Positions 9,547 to 21,611 of a DNA stretch of 64,000 bases are shown in pieces (within the stretch, counting starts at the first letter, position 1; every line of letters begins with the position of its first letter). The DNA lies in NCBI RefSeq assembly GCF_028769735.1, contig NW_026992284.1, forward strand, positions 1-64,000, given 5' to 3'. Under the pieces are notes generated by a model, which worked only from the letters and a program-made list of their open reading frames with translations, did no database searches and was not told the origin of the DNA. This DNA is from Zonotrichia leucophrys gambelii. Lineage: Eukaryota; Chordata; Aves; Passeriformes; Passerellidae. The translations under genes were made by a program, and so were the position numbers.

Positions 9547-12330
9547 TTCTCTGTCTCCGCGGGGGCAGGGGGGATAGACGGACCTCCAAGGCGCGCCCCA
9601 GGATTTGTTCCTGGTGGGGCTCCGCTTGTCTCAACTTGCCACCTGCGAGGACAGACAACGACCCGCTGGCCTGCAGAGGAGAACAAGGTATGTACTATGG
9701 GGCCCCAGGGGGGGAGGAAGGAGAGAAAGGGAGTAAATCACCCAGAGACGTCTGGGTTCATGGGTTCAGCTGATAGAGCAGCTGTATTAGAGATGGGATT
9801 CAGCTGATAGAGCAGCTGTATTAGAGACGGAGGTCATAGTTCTGATTGAGCAGACCGCTAGCGGCTTTGGGGGTAAGCCGGGTGAACCCGTGTATATGTG
9901 TATTGGGAATTCATAGTTCTGATAGAGCAGAACTGGTGAGCCCGTGTGTGTTTTGTTCGTGTGTGTGATGTCCGGACACTGTGTTGCTGTATGGTTAATG
10001 TGTGTGGCCAGTGCACTGTGTTTGTGATCGTGCAGGTGATAAGTGTATGGTGTATAAAAGAGAGTAAATCTACAGTGCTCTACAGTGCGGGGGGGGGTCA
10101 GTATTCCCCGTGTTTGAAGCAGCCGAGTGAGGCCAGAGGCGCCGGCTGCAGCAGGCTGAGAAGTGCCGTGCGGAGAAACGAGTGGGGGAATGTCAGTGAT
10201 GGTATTTATCGTGTTTGAATGTAGTGATTTGTGTAGATTTGGTACATTTTAACCGTGAGTATGAGCTCAGAGAGTTCCTTTGCCTTGGATGTTTGGACTT
10301 GATCTCTAGACTGTGTGCTGTTATTTTGATTGTGTCCAGGAAAAATTGATTTGAGTAAATGCCGAATTATGGTGTGCTGTGTTGTGTTGAGAAAAGTGAG
10401 CACTTTGAGAAAGATGCCCTTTCCCAGTGATTTTATGTGGTGATTTTCTTCCGCTGCATTGTAGTAATTTGATTCTCAGATTGTATAGTGGTGTTTGTGG
10501 AGATTTTAAGGTTTTGTTGCAACAAGAGTAGCATTTTACATAGGAGAACTATAGTACGGTGATTTATGTTTAACTTCAGTAAAGTGGGTTAAAGGAATTC
10601 CAAGAATTCTCCCCCTCATAGTAATTCAAGCCTTGGCTCTAGTGAATTTGAGATAAAAGGGGGGGGGAGAGTGCGTGTGTCTGTGGGCATATCAGAGTTT
10701 CAGCTGTGACTAGCACAGCCTTTTTTCAAAGCAGCAAAACAAGTGTAAGTAGACACAGTGCTTAATTAGTTTGTGCAAGAAGAGAACTAGAAAAGACTGA
10801 TATTTTGTAAAACAGAGTTTATATAGAAGAGGTGAATGAGATGAATTAGTTAATGAGACTTATGAGATTTATGAGACTTCAGTTGGTACTGCAGTAAGTC
10901 TTTACTGGAAACAATCTGCTGTAGGGATTTAAAGTTCTCTGTAAAAAACAGAATAGCCTGCCTTTGTGAGCAATTTTGGGGAGCCTTTGGTACATCAAGA
11001 GGCTAGCAGGCTGTGTTAGGTGACAGTGGCTGCGCCCTGGGCACAGGGACAGCTCTGGCTGCCCTGTCTCCCCAGGGAACACGGGAATGGCCTGTGGGCA
11101 AAAGCTGGATGTGCAGGTATTATTGCAGTGCGGTGTTTATGAGAAACACTGGCATTGCTGTTTTGCTGTTCCAATAAGTGTCAGGGTACACGCCCCGAGT
11201 GTAAATTAAAGGTTTCTGGTCAAGCGGATTCAGAACCTAAGGTCTTAGAGCTTGTGTGTGGGAATCACATCTGATACCTGCCACCTGGAGCTGTGTGTAT
11301 AGGAGGAAAACTGAGAAACTACTGTGAAGGTCTGTAAAAAGGTTCAAATGGAAGCGAGATAGGGCAAAGAGAAATAAATAATGAGAACTGACCAGAGCAA
11401 ACAGGTTCCTAAATTAGCCCCTTTTGGGAGGGGCTCGCTGGGAGGAGGTTGCCAGTAAGAGCAGCTCAGAAAATAAAAAGATTTATAGTGCTTCATTGCT
11501 GTTAGTACTGTTTTATAATAGGAAGATAAATGGGATAGTTTTTGTATGCTGAAATGTCTTTTGTTTTAAGAAATCACCCAGAATGACAAAGAGACTGTGA
11601 GATCAGACCGCTCTCTGGTCTTGGCCCTTGAAAAGGAAAACAAGGCAAAGAGAAAGCAGCATAAGATAGCAACATATGAAATCAGGCAAGGATTATCACG
11701 CTGAAATGCGAAGCAATCACAGTTCGCAAAATGAGTACATATGATTTGTAAAGGCTTCCTCCCAAGGTAAGGGAGGAGGGGTAAAGGTGACCTCCCCAAA
11801 AGGGAAGAATTTTTGTCAGCACAAGGGTCATGTGTTCAGTTTTAAATAAAGCTTTAGTACCTGTGGAGAATGTTTATGTTGTAGTGTGGGGAATGAACAA
11901 CTGGCCAGTCTGAGAAGGCATACTTTTGCAAACCTTTAAAGTAACATGTGTACTATGTGTACCTAAAAGCTTTTGTACAATTCGCTCAATTTGCTAAACA
12001 TTCTCAAATGAGAAAGGTTACTCTGGAGGCAAATAATATAAAGATGTTAGGCTTAATATTAACAGACACTGAAATTAAGAAAGACATTAGTAAGGAGATA
12101 TTAGAATAAGCAAATAAGTGTTTTCAAGGGTATGGGCCTCTGCTGCACCAGGGAGAGTGAAAGATGCTCCCCCATGGGATGCTCCCCCATCAAGCTTAAT
12201 GAAAGAACACAACCAGTGAGAACTGAGTAGTACCCTCAAAAGGAAGGTAAGGAAGGAATCAGTCCACTAACTGGTAGTACTGGATTAAGGGTGGTCAATA
12301 AGATAACACAGAATTTGTACCCTGTGGTAG
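9547..12330 (+). other. GAM1a long leader with gag almost absent
   Basis: About 2.8 kb between primer site and pol. A splice-donor-like AAG|GTATGT is at about 9685-9693. A 33-bp repeat (TTCAGCTGATAGAGCAGCTG core) occurs twice at 9765-9831. The position equivalent to the gag ATG of GAM1b (50613) reads GGG here, so the start is lost. I recognise no capsid or zinc-knuckle sequence afterwards, only stop-rich sequence. Possibly a replaced or decayed gag. Confidence 0.6.
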
Positions 12331-14856
12331 CAAATCCATAGACCTTACTAACCTTGTCTAACCCCTGAGCTAACCTGGTTCACTGTTTTAGGCCTAAGAG
12401 ATGCCTTCTTTTGCCTCCCTATCCACGAAGCCAGCCAGAACATTTTTGCATTCAAACACAAGCTCACATAGTCCATGTGCCTGGAGGCTTCAAAATTCTC
12501 CACTCCGAGTGGAGAACAGCTTGCAAAGACCCAGAGTCCCAGGAAGCTCCACAAGAGGAAAGGAGGCTGTTGCAGTACATAGATGATCTTCTAGTAGCCA
12601 CTCAGACGAGGGAAGCGAGAGAAGCCTGGACGGTAAGCCTTTTGAATTTCCTAGGACTTCAAGGACGCAGAGTCTCAAAGAAAAAGGCACAGGTAGTGAA
12701 ACAGAAGGTAATCTCCAGACCCCTCTATGCTCTTATTGCCAATGGGAACTGAGATCTCCAGTGGACAAGAGACACCACACGGGCCTTTCACCAGCTAGAG
12801 AGTCCCCTCATGTCGGCTCCAGCTTTGAAACTTCCAGATGTAAGTAAAGCATTCTCTCTATTTTTCCATGCAAGGAATTGCTCTGGGAATATTGGCTCAG
12901 GACTTGGGTCCATACCGGAGGGCAGTTGCTTACCTCTCCAAGCAACTAGATGCAACAGCCAAAGGATGGCCAGGTTGCCTCAGAGCTGTAGCAGCAGTTG
13001 TGCTGAACATTCAAGAGGCACACAAGTTTACCCTGGGACAAAAATGACTGTGCTAGTGTCCCACACAGTGTCTGCAGTACTGGAAGTAAAGGGTGGCCAC
13101 TGGCTTTTCACCAGAGAGGTTTCTGAAATACCAGGCCATCATGGTAGAGCAAGATGATGGAGAGATAGTGGTGACTAATATTGTCAACCCAGCTTCTTTT
13201 CTCAGTGGAATCAAGGAGAAGCAGTACACCATGATTGCCTAGAGACCACTGAAGCTACCTACTCCAGCCGCCCAGATCTAAAGGACACTCCTCCGGACGA
13301 TGCAGAGACCTGGTTCACTGACAAGAAAGCGACATTGCAAAGTTCACAGTGACTACCTGCAGAGAGGTAATAGAGTCTGGACCCTTACCAACAGGTACCT
13401 CTGCACAGGATGCTGAGATAAATGCATGGACCCATGCCTTAGAAACAGCAAAAGGCATTTAGAGTTGTGCATGCACATGGAGCCATCTGGAAGGAGAGGG
13501 GACTGCAGACCTCACAGGGAAAGAAGAGACAATCCGGCTGCTGGAAGCAGTTCAGCTACCTGAAAAAGCATATTAAGGCACACCAGAGAGTGAGCTTAAA
13601 ATTGGAGGAAAGAAATGAGCTGGTGGATGGAGAGGCAAAGAAAGCAGCAAAGGGTGAGGTACAGATTTTCCTCGAAGGTAAGCCATAATACAATGATACT
13701 AATCAAAAGAGATGTACAACTGCAAGGGGTGGGCTACCATTGAAAGAGAGCTAGTAATCCCTTCCCATTTTCGTGGTTACTAGTGAAGGAAGGGCACTAG
13801 AAAACACACTAGGGCCTAATTACTTAAAGCCTTTTATAGAGTGTGGCTCCTTTCTCAAAATGACCAAGGCTGCGAGTGATACAGAGTGCACTGGAATGAA
13901 GTGTTGACTTTGAAGTAGTAATTCCCACAGGCTTTCTAGAACACACATCTGATTGAAAGGACTGTTGTATCATTGTCAGGAATCTATATGCCACTATCAC
14001 TCAGGTGAGCTGATAATGTGATCCTTGCCTCCAGACTAACCTCAAAATACTCCCGGGCCAAAACTTGGTCAGACTGGGAGAGGCCATGGGCCTGTACAGC
14101 AGTGGCAAATCAACTTTTCAGAACTCCCAAGGAAAGGGGGGTATCAGTATTTACTGGTATTAATAGATACATTTTCAGGGTGGCCAGAAACATTCCCCAC
14201 CAGAACTGTCAAAGCTCAAGAGGTGACCAGATCATTTTTACAAGAAATAATACCACGCTTCAGAGTTCCAGCCACAATATCCTCAGATAAAGAATCACCT
14301 TTCATTTCCAAAATAGTGCAACAGATTAGTAGCCATCTGGGCATAGATTAAGAACTTCACACCCCATACCGCCCCCAATCAAGTGGCCAGGGGGAGAGAA
14401 TGAATCATTTGATTAAGCAGCAAATCATAAGACTGGGGCAAGAAGCTCTTCCACTAGCACTATTGCAAATTCAAACTAAACCTTTTGAGCTAAAGGAATG
14501 CTGAATCCTTTTGGAATGCCTTATAGAAGACCATAGAATACAAGGGGAATGTCCAGAATGTCCACTTACATGGTGGCATTAAGCAAACAGCTCAGAGTAA
14601 TTGAGAAACTTGTGGCTGGAACTCGGAGCAGGGAGTTGGATAGCCTGGGGTTGATGTATATGTTAAGTCTCTTACAGAGAAGACTTCGGAACCACAGTGG
14701 GAGAGACCACTGCAAGTACCTCTCACCACCTTCACTGCAATCAAAATCAAGGAGCAGAATGCTGGATCCATCACTCTCGGGTGAAGAAGGCCCAGAAGCC
14801 CCTTCAGGAGTGACACCAGGAGACAATGAACTGAGACTAAAACTTATTCGGGCAAA
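12331..14856 (+). pseudogene. pol: GAM1a pol (reverse transcriptase, RNase H, integrase), broken
   Basis: Pieces in several frames. Reverse transcriptase: LLQYIDDLLVATQT, so the catalytic YIDD (12576-12587) is kept. The connection region follows (SAPALKLPDVSKAFSLF), then RNase H traces (PTGTSAQDAEINAWTHAL). Integrase core traces are near 14160-14420 (FPTRT.KAQEVT, ATISSDKE, SGQGERMNHL, with catalytic Asp and Glu visible), then a C-terminal piece near 14690-14790. Relative to GAM1b, about 130 bases are missing after 12720. No protease seen. Gammaretrovirus-like by motif order. Confidence 0.85.
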
Positions 14857-15656
14857 ATGAGTATATTGCGGTCGGGAGTAGCTCATACTTTAGTGTACAG
14901 AATTGTTTTGTATGGAATTATAACTGAAGTTTTAGAACTAGAGAGTACCTCTACCCAAAGCAATGCTGAATGGCCTTGGTCCCTGGCATTTAATCAGTAT
15001 ACTGGATCCATAGGAAAACCTTCTGAGATAAAGAAGGTTTTATTAAACATATCTACTGTAGTAATCCACGAGAATCAAGTATGTGAGGAGTAAGAATAGC
15101 AAGAACAGGAGCTGTAAACACTTCAAGCAATCTGAAGAGAAGAAATCAAAGTAAAGTGCTTAGTCATCAATAGGATGGCTTATGAGAGACCAGACGTAAT
15201 TAGTGTCTGAACCTCCCCTGGTGTATATGAACACCAGGAAGTCTGTGATGAGCTAAGTGAATCAGACCGTTGGTGTAATTTCACCCTGATACAGCCTGTA
15301 GAAGTGACCTGCCTTTGAGCTCAAGTTACTGTCAGACTTTCATTTGAATTCAAAGTGGACACTGCACTTTTTACCACAGCGGGGCCTTATACACCCCATA
15401 CTAGTTCAGACTCTACCCAAACTCCAAACTTAGACCTAACGTAGTAAAGAATGTGACTGAACAACAGCTATTATTCAATCCAGAATGGTCTCTCAAACGT
15501 GTGGAGTTGATAATGCAAATTAGCTACTCAAAAATCCAACCAGCCTGCTCCTCCTTCCTAAAAACTTCCTTTGAGGGCTGGACAACATGGTCACAAAAAC
15601 AGGCATATCTCAGGAGCAGAACAAGAAAAGAAAGTGCCAGGTCTCCTGGCGCCTAG
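14857..15656 (+). pseudogene. env: GAM1a env, surface part
   Basis: Env begins with an open stretch of 78 codons (14857-15093), then runs through stops in a frame that still shows SDRWCNFTL, EVTCL and the block NQPAPPS...TSFEGWTTW, homologous to GAM2 env (IQPACSPFL...TSFEGWTTW, 27055-27112). The surface part is short. The SU/TM junction is followed by about 650 bases not present in GAM2. Confidence 0.7.
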
Positions 15657-16310
15657 AACCAGGAACACCAAGAAATCAGTTTCCTTAGGTCATTTTCCAA
15701 GCTGGTTGGCTGAACCCCCAGGCAATGGCTGGTAAAGGGTGCTGAACTGCAGGTGGTAAAATAACCCAAGCAAGGCAGGTGATTTTCCTTATTTATAGCT
15801 ATCCCTTTTCCTACTGAGATTTGGATCAGTGATTGTCCCAGTCTGAGGCGGTTGGATTCTGCTTAAAAGAGGTAGAGAGAGAGACCCCCTCAGAGCTCAG
15901 CAGCAAGCTGTAAGATTTTGAGCATCACTTTTGTGCTGAGTGTTTCAAATAGCAGAAACCTGATCCCAGTTTCTTCTGAGGCACTGCAATGAATTTAGGC
16001 TTTTCTCTCAAGATTTCCCCTCCATTATCTTCTGCCCTGAACACAGACCACAGCTTGATCTTAGCTAAGGGCAAGGTGGGTGACCAGTAGAGACATTCCT
16101 GCTTGCCACACATCTGAGAAATCAGGTGCTTTGGAGGGAGAGAGAGAGGTTAGATTCCCTGAAGTCTCTACATTTCAGAACAAACATCTGTCTCAAGTAT
16201 GACCTAAACCTCTGTCAGATACACTTGTGAAGTGTGTCTGAATTTGTAGTATGAGCCCAGCACATCCCTCTGGCAGGGAGGGATGATCATGGACAGAAAG
16301 CAGTTCCTGT
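15657..16310 (+). other. Non-homologous insert at the SU/TM junction
   Basis: In GAM2 only about 20 residues separate the TSFEGWTTW block from the fusion-peptide-like block. In GAM1a about 650 stop-rich bases lie between them. The segment shows no retroviral motif; it carries a splice-acceptor-like stretch near 15788-15800 (TTCCTTATTTATAG). Most of it is also in GAM1b (56107-56640), so it was acquired before those copies spread. Source unknown. Confidence 0.6.
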
Positions 16311-17679
16311 TCCCCATAACAAACATCTAACTGGCATATTAGGGACAAGATTAGGAGTTTTAAATGGAATTGATTCAGAAATACTGATGAATAAACTGGC
16401 TGCTGCAGCAGGTCGCCTAACAAAATTGAAGCAGCCTTTATAGTAATCTCTACTGGCATTAAGAACTAGCCAGTGACAGATTTCAAAAGTACTGCCAAAG
16501 TAAAGAAGTATGAACAGGCCGGGGACCAAGACCACAAATTGATAGTAGAAGCACTTAGTATCGTTCAAGATAATGTGTCTTTAGCTTTCAGTTGTATACA
16601 AGCACAGTTATGGATACAAGCAACAGCAGCTCTGATCATATAGGAAAGGGGTGAAGGTAATTTTCCAGCTGAAATTCAGAAAATTGAATGGGATAATGCA
16701 ATTGATTTTGAAAGGAAGTTTTAATCCTGGTGGACTATGGTGAATTTCACCTATGATCTTATTTCTAATGTGGCCACTGCCTTTGTGATTACCATATGTA
16801 ATGCCACTGTTTATGTTATCCATCCCATCATTGCCCTAAGATTAAACCATGAAGAAACAACACTCTATCCTTCAGAACATAGAGTGTGGGCACGAAAAGA
16901 TGAATGAAAAGTGGCAGATAGTAAACTTAGAATCCTGCATTACTAGAGAACAAATGGGATTCATTTGTGAAAGCAATACTGCTAACGCCCAGGATGTGTT
17001 TGGACACTGAACAGAGTATTTGTCACTTTGAAATTCATCCAGCCACTGACGAGAAAACTGTGCTCGTATATACTGGAATAGGGTGTATGTTTGAGAACTG
17101 CTTATGCTGCTGTACAAATTGATAGCAATGATGTTATTCTGTCTAGTAGAAACCATTCTAATCTCTGTATTTGTATTTGTAATTTTGTTAAGATTATTGG
17201 GTGTGATTTTTCGTATTTGGTACCAGTAACATCCCACCAGCTGATTACAGCCAATTACACAATGTATCACAGACTACCACCTACCCCTATCGGGGCGAAC
17301 CTTACATTGGTAAAACAATTAATTAAGCACCAAGACCTATTAGAAGTCTTGAAAGAAATCCGAGAAAGTGGAAAGAAAACCTTAATTACTGTCCAACATG
17401 ATACAAAGGAAATAACCAGAGTTCTACAAAGAATAAAATACGGATAATCACTGGTGAGATGTGATCTTTGGGTGATCACCAACTGCAAATGGAATCTTTG
17501 ATAAGTTGTGCCACCCTATTCTAGTTTTACTAATATTAGTTGGGATAAGCTTAGGATTATCTATTACATTGTTTTTTTGGAACTGGAGAATACTACAACA
17601 AATGGCTGTACTAACCTCTTTATCAAACGTACATGGTGGAGCATTAAAAGACACTTATTGTCGTGGAAATTTTCCTTAA
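16311..17679 (+). pseudogene. env: GAM1a env, transmembrane part
   Basis: Homologous throughout to GAM2 env 27130-28524. Visible blocks: GILGTR/LGVLNGIDSEILMNKLA (fusion-peptide region), CICICNFVKIIGC, HRLPPTPIGANLTLVKQL, ESGKKTLITVQHDTKEITRVL. Stops and frameshifts throughout, including one just after TRVLQRIK that cuts the membrane-proximal part. The membrane anchor survives in another frame near 17515-17580. Confidence 0.8.
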
Positions 17680-17702
17680 GTAAAAGAATTTACTTATTTC
17701 CT

Positions 17703-17716
17703 AGGAAAGGGGGGAA
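17703..17716 (+). other. GAM1a polypurine tract
   Basis: AGGAAAGGGGGGAA directly before the 3' LTR: the plus-strand primer of reverse transcription. Confidence 0.85.
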
Positions 17717-18109
17717 TGAGACAGAGTAAGGATCCATCCTGAACTAGGTGAAGTGTCTGGGAGAGGTGAAGGGTCTGTGGAGCTAAAGCTGGAGGAGAGG
17801 CCGCGTTCCAGAGACAGCAAGGAGACAGAGAAAGAAAAACAGAAAAACCACGAGGTCAATCTGCCCCCGACCTAGGAATTCCTCCGATAAAGAAGAATTA
17901 GTGCTAAGTGTCATGCAAGATGAATATGTATGAACTTATTGTGAAACTGTATGCATATGCATTTGGAAGGGGGATAAAAGGAGGTCTGAAATCTTCAGGG
18001 GTACGCATGCCCTTTTGGGGAGTCTTGCGTCCGGCGCGCGTCGTAATAAAGCATACCGGGCTTTACAACTTTTACAAGTTGTGAGGTTTCTTCTTTTCTC
18101 CGCAAAACA
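17717..18109 (+). repeat. GAM1a 3' LTR
   Basis: 393 bp, same ends as the 5' LTR. By eye about four substitutions between the two (A/G and C/G near the GGAGAGGCCG block, A/T in GTGCTAAGTG, G/T in GGTTTCTTC), which suggests a fairly recent insertion. Confidence 0.95.
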
Positions 18110-18782
18110 CTAGTTTGACCAGGAAGTAGGAATTCTGGGATGCTGTGGTCAAACCAATGGGTGCTCAGATTTTGATATTGGCACCTGATGTGGCCAGTGG
18201 GGTTTGGACACACCTCTGAGAACACACAGGGGTTAAAAACCAGAGCTTCGTCCCTGGGAGTTTCTCTTGGGACTTCAAGGGAAAGAGGTCGGATCTTCCT
18301 CCCCCATCCAGCTGCTGCTGCTGCTGGGCAGGGGAGGGGAAGCCATGTGGTAGGCCTGGGCCTGGACAGAGATGGGGGGCGTGAGGAGGCCCTTGAGGAT
18401 GGAAAGGTGGAAGAGCACCAAAAGACATCAGGCAGCCCCCCCCCCCCCCCCCCCTCCCCCGCCCAGAGGAGAGAGTGGGAGGGCCGGCGACAGAATGTGA
18501 TAGCAGCCGGCCGAGGAGAAGGGGGAAGTGCGACGAGAAGGTGCCCGGCCAGGGCAGCGTGGGAGTTCCGGAGCTCTGGGACAGGCAGAGACTGAAGTTT
18601 TTAACCCTTCTCTTACATGATTGAGACCTTGCAAAATGCTGATCCTCCTGGAGCTGAATAAGAAGAGAGATAAGGGATGAGATAACAAGGACTAGGCCCG
18701 AGGGAAGTGGAGAAGACTGGCTGAGTGGGGGGTGAGATGGAGTGGCCTTTTGACTGGACTTTTCTCGTGTGGCCATAGACTG
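18110..18782 (-). repeat. ERV-L LTR fragment 3 of 4
   Basis: Minus-strand LTR piece between GAM1a and GAM2. A run of 19 C (18436-18454) and GC-rich sequence create spurious long open frames on both strands. Assignment to one LTR with 29167-30233 rests on both inner junctions being ERV insertion sites with partial target duplications. Confidence 0.5.
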
Positions 18783-19407
18783 TGTAATAAGTAACAATAT
18801 GTTTGTTCATTATTAGCTAGATAATTTAAATTATAAAACAATAGCTAAATAGCTCTTGTTTAGCAGGATACCTATGTGCAGTCACGTATGGTAAAACCTT
18901 TAACTTCGTAGGAATTGCTTTGTTTACAAACCCCCCCCTTGTAACTAGGTACAGCTACATCTGGTAACAATTACTAACTTCGCTAGAATTGCTTGGTTTG
19001 CAAATTCCACCCCATAGATATAGGAGACCCTCTGTAACTAGATACCATCACATATGGTAACAATTATTAACCTTGCAAGAATTGCTTAGCTTGTAGAATT
19101 TAGACTTATAGATATGCCTTATACGGAAAGCGGCCAAAGAGGAAGACTTGGGGGCCTTCATCCCACAACCACCAGAAGGCAGAAAAAGACCCCCTAGCAA
19201 CCAGAGGAGCAAGCGCAGAAGACGGACCATGTCATCCAGGAATCCGGAGAAAAAGGACAATAAAAAGCGAACTTTAAAGGGGGAAAGGTGCGCGCCTAAG
19301 AGGAGCGGTGACTTCTGGCCGCCCAGCGCTGAACCTTGCTTATTCTTGCTTGCATAACAATAAAGATAATTGTACGGTTCTTAAATTTGGTCAATTCGTT
19401 TATCACA
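18783..19407 (+). repeat. GAM2 5' LTR
   Basis: 625 bp from TGTAATAAG to TTTATCACA; AATAAA at 19359-19364. U3 holds three imperfect tandem units of 70-90 bases (about 18868-19110) sharing the CAYRTMTGGTAAMA and GAATTGCTT segments, a likely enhancer repeat. Confidence 0.93.
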
Positions 19408-19410
19408 ATT

Positions 19411-19428
19411 TGGTGCCTTGACTCGGAT
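19411..19428 (+). other. GAM2 primer binding site, tRNA-His
   Basis: TGGTGCCTTGACTCGGAT matches the tRNA-His complement at 17 of 18 bases, three bases after the LTR. Confidence 0.85.
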
Positions 19429-19784
19429 CTAGAGACAGGGGGGTTGGTTTGAGAATTCGGGGGGAGCGCCCCCACCCCTTCGGTGGCCCTGATCTTCTCA
19501 ACCGACCCCCTCTCTGGACCGACGAACCTAAATTCGAGAATAAGCAAGGAAACACCAGTAACCTTGTAAACTTTGTGCACGAAGATCCGAGCGAAGACGC
19601 AGGACGCGTGAGTATACGGGTGTACTGCTCGGTTGGGGTTGGAATCCCAGGGCACAGTTAATGAGACGTGCAACTGAGGACAAGGCAAGAGAGACCCTCC
19701 AGTAGTGCGTTTCTCGTAGCCCGCAAGGGAGCGAGCCACGACCGAGGGGTGTGTGTGTGTGTGTGCGTGGAGGTGTCTTGGAAG
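19429..19784 (+). other. GAM2 leader
   Basis: About 355 bases between primer site and the gag ATG, with a GT microsatellite at 19749-19766. Likely packaging region; no ORF of note. Confidence 0.6.
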
Positions 19785-21153
19785 ATGGGGCAGAAGGAAA
19801 GCAAGCCTTCTGACCCTATGGGGGAGGGCCCCCGGTTACGCCCAATACCTAAGGATAGTCCGTTAGGATTAATGATTAAGTATTGGGATGATTTTCCCTC
19901 CAGAAAAGGGAAGGATAAAGCAAAAATGATAAATTATTGCATGGTAGTATGAGGGGGGTAAGAAACTGGACTCAGGAAATATATACTGGCCCGTTTTCGG
20001 ATCCTCCGAGGACTGGGTCTGTCAAGCCCTGAACATCTATGTGAATTCCAAAGAGCCAGAAAACCTGGAAGAGAGTGCTTATGCTAAATTGTGGTTGGTA
20101 GGAAGTAATGAGCAAATACCTAGATTGTTCCCCCTTAAGGGAAGCCAAGGGGAGGAAGATAGAAAGAAAAAGTCTCGAGTGGAGGAAGAGATTTCTATTT
20201 ATCCTCCCCCATATATACCACCACCAGCCCCCCCTGTATCCCTTCCAAACATTCCTCCGGCATCAGCCCCTGATAAACAGCAGGTCACGGACTCCCCGGA
20301 TTACAGGAGGTGTACTCGGAGTCAGATGAGGACAGTAATTGAGGAAGGAGAGAACAGTGGGCTGTTCCCTCTTAGGGAGATAGCATTAGGGGGACCTCAA
20401 GCTGGGATGGGGTTTGTCACTGTCCCCTTAAACTCAGGAGATGTCCGTGAGTTTAAGAAAGAGATGGGAAAATTATTAGAAGAGCCTATAGGAGTAGCAG
20501 AAAGGGTGGATCAGTTCCTGGGACCAAATGTATATACTTGGGTAGAGATACAGTCCATTCTAGGCATACTATTTACAACAGAGGAGAGAGGGATGATTAG
20601 AAGGGCAGGAATGAGGATTTGGGACGCCCAGCATGTTCAAGGTCCTGCGGCTGATGTCAAATGGCCCTTGCAAAATCCCAATTGGAATAATCAGGACGCC
20701 AACCATCGTGGTCATATGCAGGACTTAAGAACCATCATAATCCAGGGCATACGAGAGGCTGTGCCCCGGGGACAAAATATAAGCAAGGCATTCAGAGAGT
20801 GCCAAGGAAAGGATGAGACCCCCACTGAATGGTTAGAAAGATTAAGGAAGTGTTTTCAGTTATACTCAGGGGTGGATCCAGAGATGCCTATGGGGCAAGC
20901 ACTCCTGAAAACACAGTTTGTAGCTAAATCGTGGGAGGATGTTAGAAAGAAATTAGAAAAGTTAGAGGATTGGCAGGACAGGGGACTTGATGAATTGCTT
21001 AGGGAGGCTCAGAAAGTATATGTTAGATGGGAGGAAGAGGCACATAAAAGGCAAGTTCGGATGATGGTGGCAGCAGTCAGGGAGGGACAGCAAAACAACC
21101 CTCCGCCACGGGAAAGAAATGACAGGAGGAGGGGTCCCTGGGTATTTGAATAA
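19785..21153 (+). pseudogene. gag: GAM2 gag: matrix to capsid
   Basis: ATG at 19785 opens MGQKESKPSD, a myristoylation-type start. The frame stops at TGA 19950-19952 and continues in another frame, so an indel lies near 19950. The second frame is open from about 20041 to 21153 (370 codons): proline-rich p12-like segment (YPPPYIPPPAPPVSLP), then capsid with VPLNSGDVREF, QNPNWNNQDANHRGHMQ, and the C-terminal block LEKLEDWQDRGLDELLREAQKVY. Late-domain-type PPPY is visible (IYPPPYIPPP). Capsid resembles gammaretroviral capsid in motif order. Confidence 0.88.
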
Positions 21154-21611
21154 GATCCCAATATAACCAGTTAGATGGTGCCTGGGCCAGTTCTGACCCT
21201 CGCTGCTGGGCCAAAGGCAGCACTGTGGTGTTTTACCCCAGAGATACCTTGGCTGCTGGAGAGTGCAGCGGGGCACAGGCGCAAGTCCAGGCTTGTCGGG
21301 ACTCCGTTTACCTCAGGAGAGAGAGCTTCTGGTGATGGTGAAGACAAAATAGGAGTGGATTCTGCTGGAGGGTTGCCAGATGTTTATTCCATGGTTACAG
21401 AGATGTCTGCACCGGGGCAACTGCTGCTAACAGAATGCCGGCCGCATGGTCTCATTAACCTTATAAGCTCGGGGACAGAGGAAGGGGAGGGGACAGGTGA
21501 GTTACCAACCAGGTAAAAGGGGCAGGGTCTCAAGGGACTAGGGACACCTATCTAATGTCCCCCAGGCCTGAGGGACCAATCACACGACGCCTTGCTGGTA
21601 TGTTAGCCTGA
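21154..21611 (+). other. Extra segment between capsid and nucleocapsid of GAM2
   Basis: About 430 bases between the end of the capsid frame and the nucleocapsid frame do not look like Gag. A 113-codon open frame (21175-21516) there has no recognisable domain. In the minus-strand relative (340-1100) capsid and knuckle are only about 20 codons apart, so this is likely an insertion. Confidence 0.5.

Larger units (their letters stand above)
9133..18109 (+). mobile_element. GAM1a: defective gammaretrovirus-like provirus, tRNA-Arg primer
   Basis: Complete provirus layout, 8977 bp: 393-bp LTRs, tRNA-Arg primer site, long leader, broken pol, broken env, polypurine tract. Flanking CTAA and CTAG suggest a 4-bp target duplication with one change, as gammaretroviruses make. 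The two LTRs differ at about four sites (~1%). Every gene carries stops and frameshifts, many shared with GAM1b at 49647-58418, and almost all of gag is absent. It lies inside an ERV-L LTR. Confidence 0.9.

Noticed and set aside
9765..9831. Regularly spaced 33-bp repeats as a CRISPR-like array
   Set aside because: Only two or three head-to-tail units without spacers, within a retroviral leader of a vertebrate genome.
18165..18797. 210-codon minus-strand open frame
   Set aside because: Lies in a GC-rich ERV-L LTR with a C19 run; the protein is low-complexity (poly-Gly and Pro) and without a domain.
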